Both the position numbers and the translations under genes were made by a program. Positions 60,253 to 64,000 of a stretch of 64,000 bases of DNA are shown piece by piece; position 1 is the first letter of the stretch; each line of letters begins with the position of its first letter. The notes below the pieces were generated by a model. That model worked only from the letters and a program-made list of their open reading frames with translations. It was not told the origin of the DNA and did not search any database. The stretch covers positions 1,116,001 to 1,180,000 of the forward strand of contig OZ245813.1 in assembly GCA_965228445.1 (NCBI GenBank), written 5' to 3'. The DNA is from Thalassobaculum sp965228445 (GTDB lineage Bacteria; Pseudomonadota; Alphaproteobacteria; Thalassobaculales; Thalassobaculaceae).

Positions 60253-62544
60253 TCAGAACCGCGTGCCGAAGCTCAGTCGGAACACCTCGGGAACGTCGAA
60301 ATCTTCCTTCGCCACGGCTTCGGCCGCATCGACCCGGATCGTTCCGAAGGCCGTGGAGAACGACAGGCCGACGCCGACGGAGGCACGGATCGACGTGGCG
60401 TCCGCAATGTCGCTGCCGCTCTCGTCGACGCCCCACACGCTGCCGAAATCGGTGAACAGGAAGGTGCGCACGCCCAGATCCTTCGGCATGCCGGAGGGGA
60501 AGGCGAGCTCGATGGAGCCGACATAGTAGTTGTTGGCGCCCAGCGCGTCGTCCGTCGCCGTATCGCGCGGGCCGACACCGCCGCGCTCGAAGCCGCGGAA
60601 GGAGCTGGCACCGATGAAGAAGCGCTCGGCGATGGAGACGTCCTCGCCGAGACCGACGATGAAGCCGCCCTGGGCCAGGAAGGACAGGCCCCAGACGTCG
60701 TCGAACGGATAGTAGTAGCCGCCCTTGACCCGGGTGCGGAAGAACCGCTCGTCGCCGCCGGCGCCCGCCACCTCGGTGGTGAGCTGGGCGATGTAGCCGT
60801 CGCGCGGATCGAGGCGGTTGTCGCGCTTGTCGTAGGTCAGCGTCTGACCGACCTGGGAGACCACGCGCACGCCTTCCTGGTCCTGGATGAAGCGCGAGGC
60901 GTCGTCGTCGACGTCCTTAATCTCGGTCTGCTCGATCCGGTAGTTGATCTGCTGGGTCAGATCGGGCTGCAGCGTATAGGACGCGCGCAGCACGCCGCCG
61001 AACCGCAGCTCGTCATAGGAGCTCTCGTCCAGCTCGCGCTCGACCCGGAACAGGTCGAAACCGGCCGCGACGTCGCGGTCGAGGAAGTACGGCTCGGTGA
61101 AGGCCACGTCGAACTCGGTCGACCGGCCGGACGCAGTCACGCCGAAGCGCAGGTCCTGGCCCCGACCGAGCAGGTTGCGCTCGCGGATGCCGATATCGCC
61201 GATGATCGATTCCGCCGTGGAGAAGCCGATACCGAAGGAGATTTCACCGGTCGACTGCTCCTCGACCTCCACGTCCACCACCGTCCGGTCGGGCGCGCTG
61301 CCTTCGGAGTTCTTCACGTCCACGGTCTTGAAGAAACCCAGGTTGCGGACGCGCCGCTCGGACCGCCGCAGCTTGGCGGTGTTGAAGGCGTCGCCCTCCA
61401 CCAGGCTCATCTCGCGCCGGATCACCCGGTCGAGGGTACGGACGTTGCCGTTGATGTTGATGCGTTCGACGAAGACCTTGCTCGCCTCGCCGACCTGATA
61501 GGTGATCCCGACGGTGCGGTTCTCCGGGTCGCGGTTCACCCGCGGGCGCACGTCGACAAAGGCATAGCCGAGGGTCCCGAGATAATCGGTGATGGCGTCG
61601 ACCGTATCGTCCACCAGGGTGGAATCGTAGGTCTCGCCCTCCTCGGTCGCCACGAACTCGCGCAGAGCTTCCGGCTCCAGCCGCGGCAGCGAGACCTCGA
61701 AGTCGGTCGGGCCGAAGGTGTAGAGCTCGCCCTCCTCGACCGTGAAGGTCACCACGAAGGACTCGCGGTCCGGCGCCAGTTCGGCGACCGCCGACAGCAC
61801 GCGGAAATCGGCGTAGCCGTTCTCCAGGTAGTAGCGGCGCAGCAGCTCGCGGTCGTAGCTCAGCCGGTCCGGATCGTAGGTGTCGTCGGAGCTGAGGAAC
61901 CGATAGAACGCGTATTCCTTGGTCTGGATCACGCCGCGCAGGGTCGAGTCGCTGAACTCGCGGTTGCCCAGGAACGTGATGGTCCGCACCGGGGTCAGCT
62001 CGCCCTCGTCGATCTCGAAGACCAGATCGACCCGGTTCTGGTCCTGGCGGATCACCTTCGGCTCGACGGTCACCGCATAGCGGCCGGAGCGCTGGTAGAT
62101 CTCGATGATGCGCTGGACATCCTGCTGGACGCGGGTGCGCGAGTAGACCAGACGCGGCCGGAGCTGGACTTCCCGGTCGAGCTCCTCGTCGTCGATGCGC
62201 TTGTTACCCTCGAAGGCGATGCGGTTGATGATCGGGTTCTCGGCCACGTTGATCACCAGGGCGTCGCCGTCGCGCCGCATGGTGACGTCGGCGAACAGGC
62301 CGGTCGCGTAGAGCGCCTTCAGGGAGCGGTCGAGCCGGTCCGAATCGAAACTGTCGCCGGGCTGAACCAGCAGGTAGGACCGGACCGTGGCCGGGTCGAT
62401 ACGCTGCGTCCCCTCCACCACCACGTCGGTGACGGTGTTGGCCGACGGGCTCAGGAACTGGGCCTTCGCCGCGGGGGCCGTTCCGAGGGCCAGGACAAGC
62501 GCGAGCGTCGCCACCTGGCTAAACCGGATCAATCGTGTGGGCAA
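60253..62544 (-). CDS. bamA: Outer membrane protein assembly factor BamA
   Basis: The 763-residue protein is the core of the beta-barrel assembly machine. It starts with a signal peptide (core about 8-24, cleavage after AKA near 28), then five POTRA domains (about 35-430), and a 16-strand barrel ending in Phe (RLSFGTRF), which is the normal barrel end. The conserved barrel block FRGFERGGVGPRD matches the VRGF loop region as FRGF. It stands 131 bases downstream of rseP. Confidence 0.96.
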   Translation of the reverse strand: MPTRLIRFSQVATLALVLALGTAPAAKAQFLSPSANTVTDVVVEGTQRIDPATVRSYLLVQPGDSFDSDRLDRSLKALYATGLFADVTMRRDGDALVINVAENPIINRIAFEGNKRIDDEELDREVQLRPRLVYSRTRVQQDVQRIIEIYQRSGRYAVTVEPKVIRQDQNRVDLVFEIDEGELTPVRTITFLGNREFSDSTLRGVIQTKEYAFYRFLSSDDTYDPDRLSYDRELLRRYYLENGYADFRVLSAVAELAPDRESFVVTFTVEEGELYTFGPTDFEVSLPRLEPEALREFVATEEGETYDSTLVDDTVDAITDYLGTLGYAFVDVRPRVNRDPENRTVGITYQVGEASKVFVERININGNVRTLDRVIRREMSLVEGDAFNTAKLRRSERRVRNLGFFKTVDVKNSEGSAPDRTVVDVEVEEQSTGEISFGIGFSTAESIIGDIGIRERNLLGRGQDLRFGVTASGRSTEFDVAFTEPYFLDRDVAAGFDLFRVERELDESSYDELRFGGVLRASYTLQPDLTQQINYRIEQTEIKDVDDDASRFIQDQEGVRVVSQVGQTLTYDKRDNRLDPRDGYIAQLTTEVAGAGGDERFFRTRVKGGYYYPFDDVWGLSFLAQGGFIVGLGEDVSIAERFFIGASSFRGFERGGVGPRDTATDDALGANNYYVGSIELAFPSGMPKDLGVRTFLFTDFGSVWGVDESGSDIADATSIRASVGVGLSFSTAFGTIRVDAAEAVAKEDFDVPEVFRLSFGTRF

Positions 62545-62675
62545 GGTCGGTCCCCAGTGGTCAAGTCAGCACCCCGCCGGCTGGAACCGGCACTCAGATC
62601 ATTCCCGCGGCTGCGCCCGGGAGCGCGACTATAGCCTCGCCCACCGGCGCCGCAAACCGTTGATAGTCGAAGCGG

Positions 62676-63803
62676 TTACCCGACCAGCGATCCGAGATAG
62701 CCGACGATGTCGAACCGCATCAGATCGTTCCAGGTCACGAACAGCATCAGCATCACCACCAGGCTCAGCCCGGCGATCGACGCCCATTCCTGCGCCCGCT
62801 CGCCCAGCGGCCGGCCGCGGATCGCCTCGAGCGCGTAGAACATCAGGTGCCCGCCATCCAGGATCGGCACCGGGAACAGGTTGATCAGTCCCAGATTGAT
62901 CGACAGCACCGCGGTGAACCACAGGGTCATCACCAGGCCGCTCTGGGCCACCGTGCCGGACATCTCCGCGATCCGCAGGGGGCCGCCGAGCTCCTCGGTG
63001 CCGCGCACGCCGATGATCATCTCGCCGACCGCGTCCAGGGTCTGCTCGACGATCGAGACGGTCTCGGTGGTGGCCACCATGACGGCGTTCAGCGGATCGA
63101 GCTTCTCGATGGTGGTCTGGTTCGACTGGATGCCGAGCCGGCCAAAGGAGATCTCGTTGCCGAAGCGGTCGGTCTCGGTGACCGGATCCGGGGTGACCGT
63201 GATCTCCCGGGTGGCGCCGTCCCGCTCGACCACCAGCAGGATGGGCTGGCCCGGCCGCTCGAACACGATCCGGCTGAGATCGGTGAACCGGCTGACCTTC
63301 TTGCCGTCGGCGCTGACCACCCGGTCCTCGACCATGAGGCCGGCGCGCTCGGCGGCGGAATTTTCGATCACCGCGTCGACCACCGCCGGCGCGTAGGGGC
63401 GACCCTCGACCATGTACAGGCCGGCCAGCACCAGGATGGCGAAGATGAAATTGGCCGCGGGGCCGGCGGCGACGATCGCCGCCCGGGCGCCCAGGCCCTT
63501 ATGGTGGAAGGACTCGCGTCGATCCTCCTCGCTGTAGCCGCTGTCGTCGGCCGCTCCGGCGCTGGCGGGATCGGCATCGCCGAACATCTTCACATAGCCG
63601 CCCAGCGGGATGGCGCAGACCTTCCAGCGGGTGCCGCTGGCGGCGTTCCAGCCGAACAGCTCCGGTCCGAACCCGATTGCGAACGCCTCGACCCGCACGC
63701 CGTTGCGCCGGGCCACGAAGTAGTGGCCCCACTCGTGAACGAAGACCAGCACGGTCAGAATCACGAGAAACGGCAATGCGTAGTCGGCGATGATATCGAT
63801 CAT
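62676..63803 (-). CDS. rseP: RIP metalloprotease RseP
   Basis: This 375-residue inner membrane site-2 protease cleaves anti-sigma factors and signal peptide remnants. The zinc site is His23-Glu24-x-x-His27 in VFVHEWGHYF, and the third ligand Asp lies in NLFPVPILDGGHL near residue 324. One PDZ domain lies at about 115-200 (AVIENSAAERAGLMVEDRVVS). Four membrane helices are expected. The dxr gene ends 65 bases upstream, in the normal order dxr-rseP-bamA. Confidence 0.95.
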   Translation of the reverse strand: MIDIIADYALPFLVILTVLVFVHEWGHYFVARRNGVRVEAFAIGFGPELFGWNAASGTRWKVCAIPLGGYVKMFGDADPASAGAADDSGYSEEDRRESFHHKGLGARAAIVAAGPAANFIFAILVLAGLYMVEGRPYAPAVVDAVIENSAAERAGLMVEDRVVSADGKKVSRFTDLSRIVFERPGQPILLVVERDGATREITVTPDPVTETDRFGNEISFGRLGIQSNQTTIEKLDPLNAVMVATTETVSIVEQTLDAVGEMIIGVRGTEELGGPLRIAEMSGTVAQSGLVMTLWFTAVLSINLGLINLFPVPILDGGHLMFYALEAIRGRPLGERAQEWASIAGLSLVVMLMLFVTWNDLMRFDIVGYLGSLVG

Positions 63804-63868
63804 ACGAGTCCTGTGTCCCTAAACCGTCTCGCCCCCGCAGTCCGGCCCCTCTCTCCTGGGCACCGAAC

Positions 63869-64000
63869 TTAAATCGCCGCCCCGGCATGCGCAATGGAGA
63901 CGCCCGCGAAACCGGCGATCACCTCCCCGGCGACACGGCGACCCTCGGCATCGGCGGCGAACACCGCGTCCAGGTCGCCGATCTTCCGCGTGGGGCAGCG
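63869..64000 (-). CDS. dxr: 1-deoxy-D-xylulose 5-phosphate reductoisomerase, C-terminal end (partial)
   Basis: The minus strand is open from the window edge to a TAA at 63869-63871, giving 43 residues with the motif LDAVFAADAEGRRVAGEVI, which fits the C-terminal helix of Dxr (usual form LDDVLAxDAEARR). The first three quarters lie outside the window. The place directly upstream of rseP in alphaproteobacteria supports this. The call rests on a short fragment. Confidence 0.72.
   Translation of the reverse strand, partial: RCPTRKIGDLDAVFAADAEGRRVAGEVIAGFAGVSIAHAGAAI

Noticed and set aside
60004..62634. An 876-codon open frame on the plus strand across bamA and skp
   Set aside because: It is the mirror of bamA in GC-rich DNA: its product is rich in Gly, Val, Asp and His without any domain, while bamA on the minus strand has signal peptide, POTRA domains and the terminal Phe.

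Overview
The window is high-GC bacterial chromosome with densely packed genes on both strands. The gene content points to an alphaproteobacterium, probably of the Rhodospirillales type. The signs are a C4-pathway 5-aminolevulinate synthase, LpxI in place of LpxH, a CysD plus fused CysN-CysC pair, a trpG-trpD-trpC-moaC-moeA-lexA run, a PHB depolymerase, and the alphaproteobacterial order rseP-bamA-skp-lpxD-fabZ-lpxA-lpxI-lpxB. The species assignment is inference. No rRNA, tRNA, CRISPR array or insertion sequence was seen, and no gene-free stretch exceeds 300 bases.

Left part (1-18.9 kb): the 3' end of an unknown gene, fliG, a two-gene heterodimeric ABC exporter with one degenerate ATP site, an oxaloacetate-decarboxylase-like enzyme, a DUF1499 protein, an SMP-30 lactonase, a DMT transporter, and a D-aminoacylase-type amidohydrolase with a palindrome-rich promoter region. 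Then come a CpdA-like phosphodiesterase, aspartate dehydrogenase, a large palindromic repeat, an amidase, an MmgE/PrpD protein, a CDF metal transporter, and a pure RTX-repeat protein built on an 18-residue register.

Middle part (18.9-44.3 kb): this is mainly accessory metabolism. A minus-strand operon holds two same-length tandem NylA-like amidases and an acyl-CoA dehydrogenase. PHB depolymerase has a TTG start and is apparently coupled to a phosphatase-like gene that seems to start at CTG. Next are RidA, a phosphotransferase with a DUF6285 partner, and a bactofilin with an M23 peptidase encoded in overlapping frames. A lower-GC pocket holds a 60-residue HTH protein. Gamma-glutamyltransferase, a CmcJ/NvfI-type oxygenase, sulfate activation (cysD, cysNC), hemA, a CoA-transferase pair, an SDR, a nitroreductase, a TauE/SafE permease, an ElaA acetyltransferase and a YibQ-type deacetylase follow. 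Members of a short palindromic repeat family lie between several of these genes.

Right part (44.3-64 kb): this is conserved core. trpG-trpD-trpC-moaC-moeA overlap or nearly touch, then come lexA with a readable promoter and SOS box, comEC, gltX and gltA. The outer-membrane block follows on the minus strand, with the rseP protease, BamA, Skp, lipid A synthesis (LpxD, LpxA, LpxI, LpxB), FabZ, and the 3' end of dxr at the window edge.

I found no unmistakably new defence or mobile system. The best leads are the CTG-start phosphatase coupled to PHB depolymerase, the RTX protein with its strict register, the bactofilin/M23 overlap with an unknown divergent gene, a terminator facing the wrong way before cysD, and the twin amidases with their dehydrogenase.
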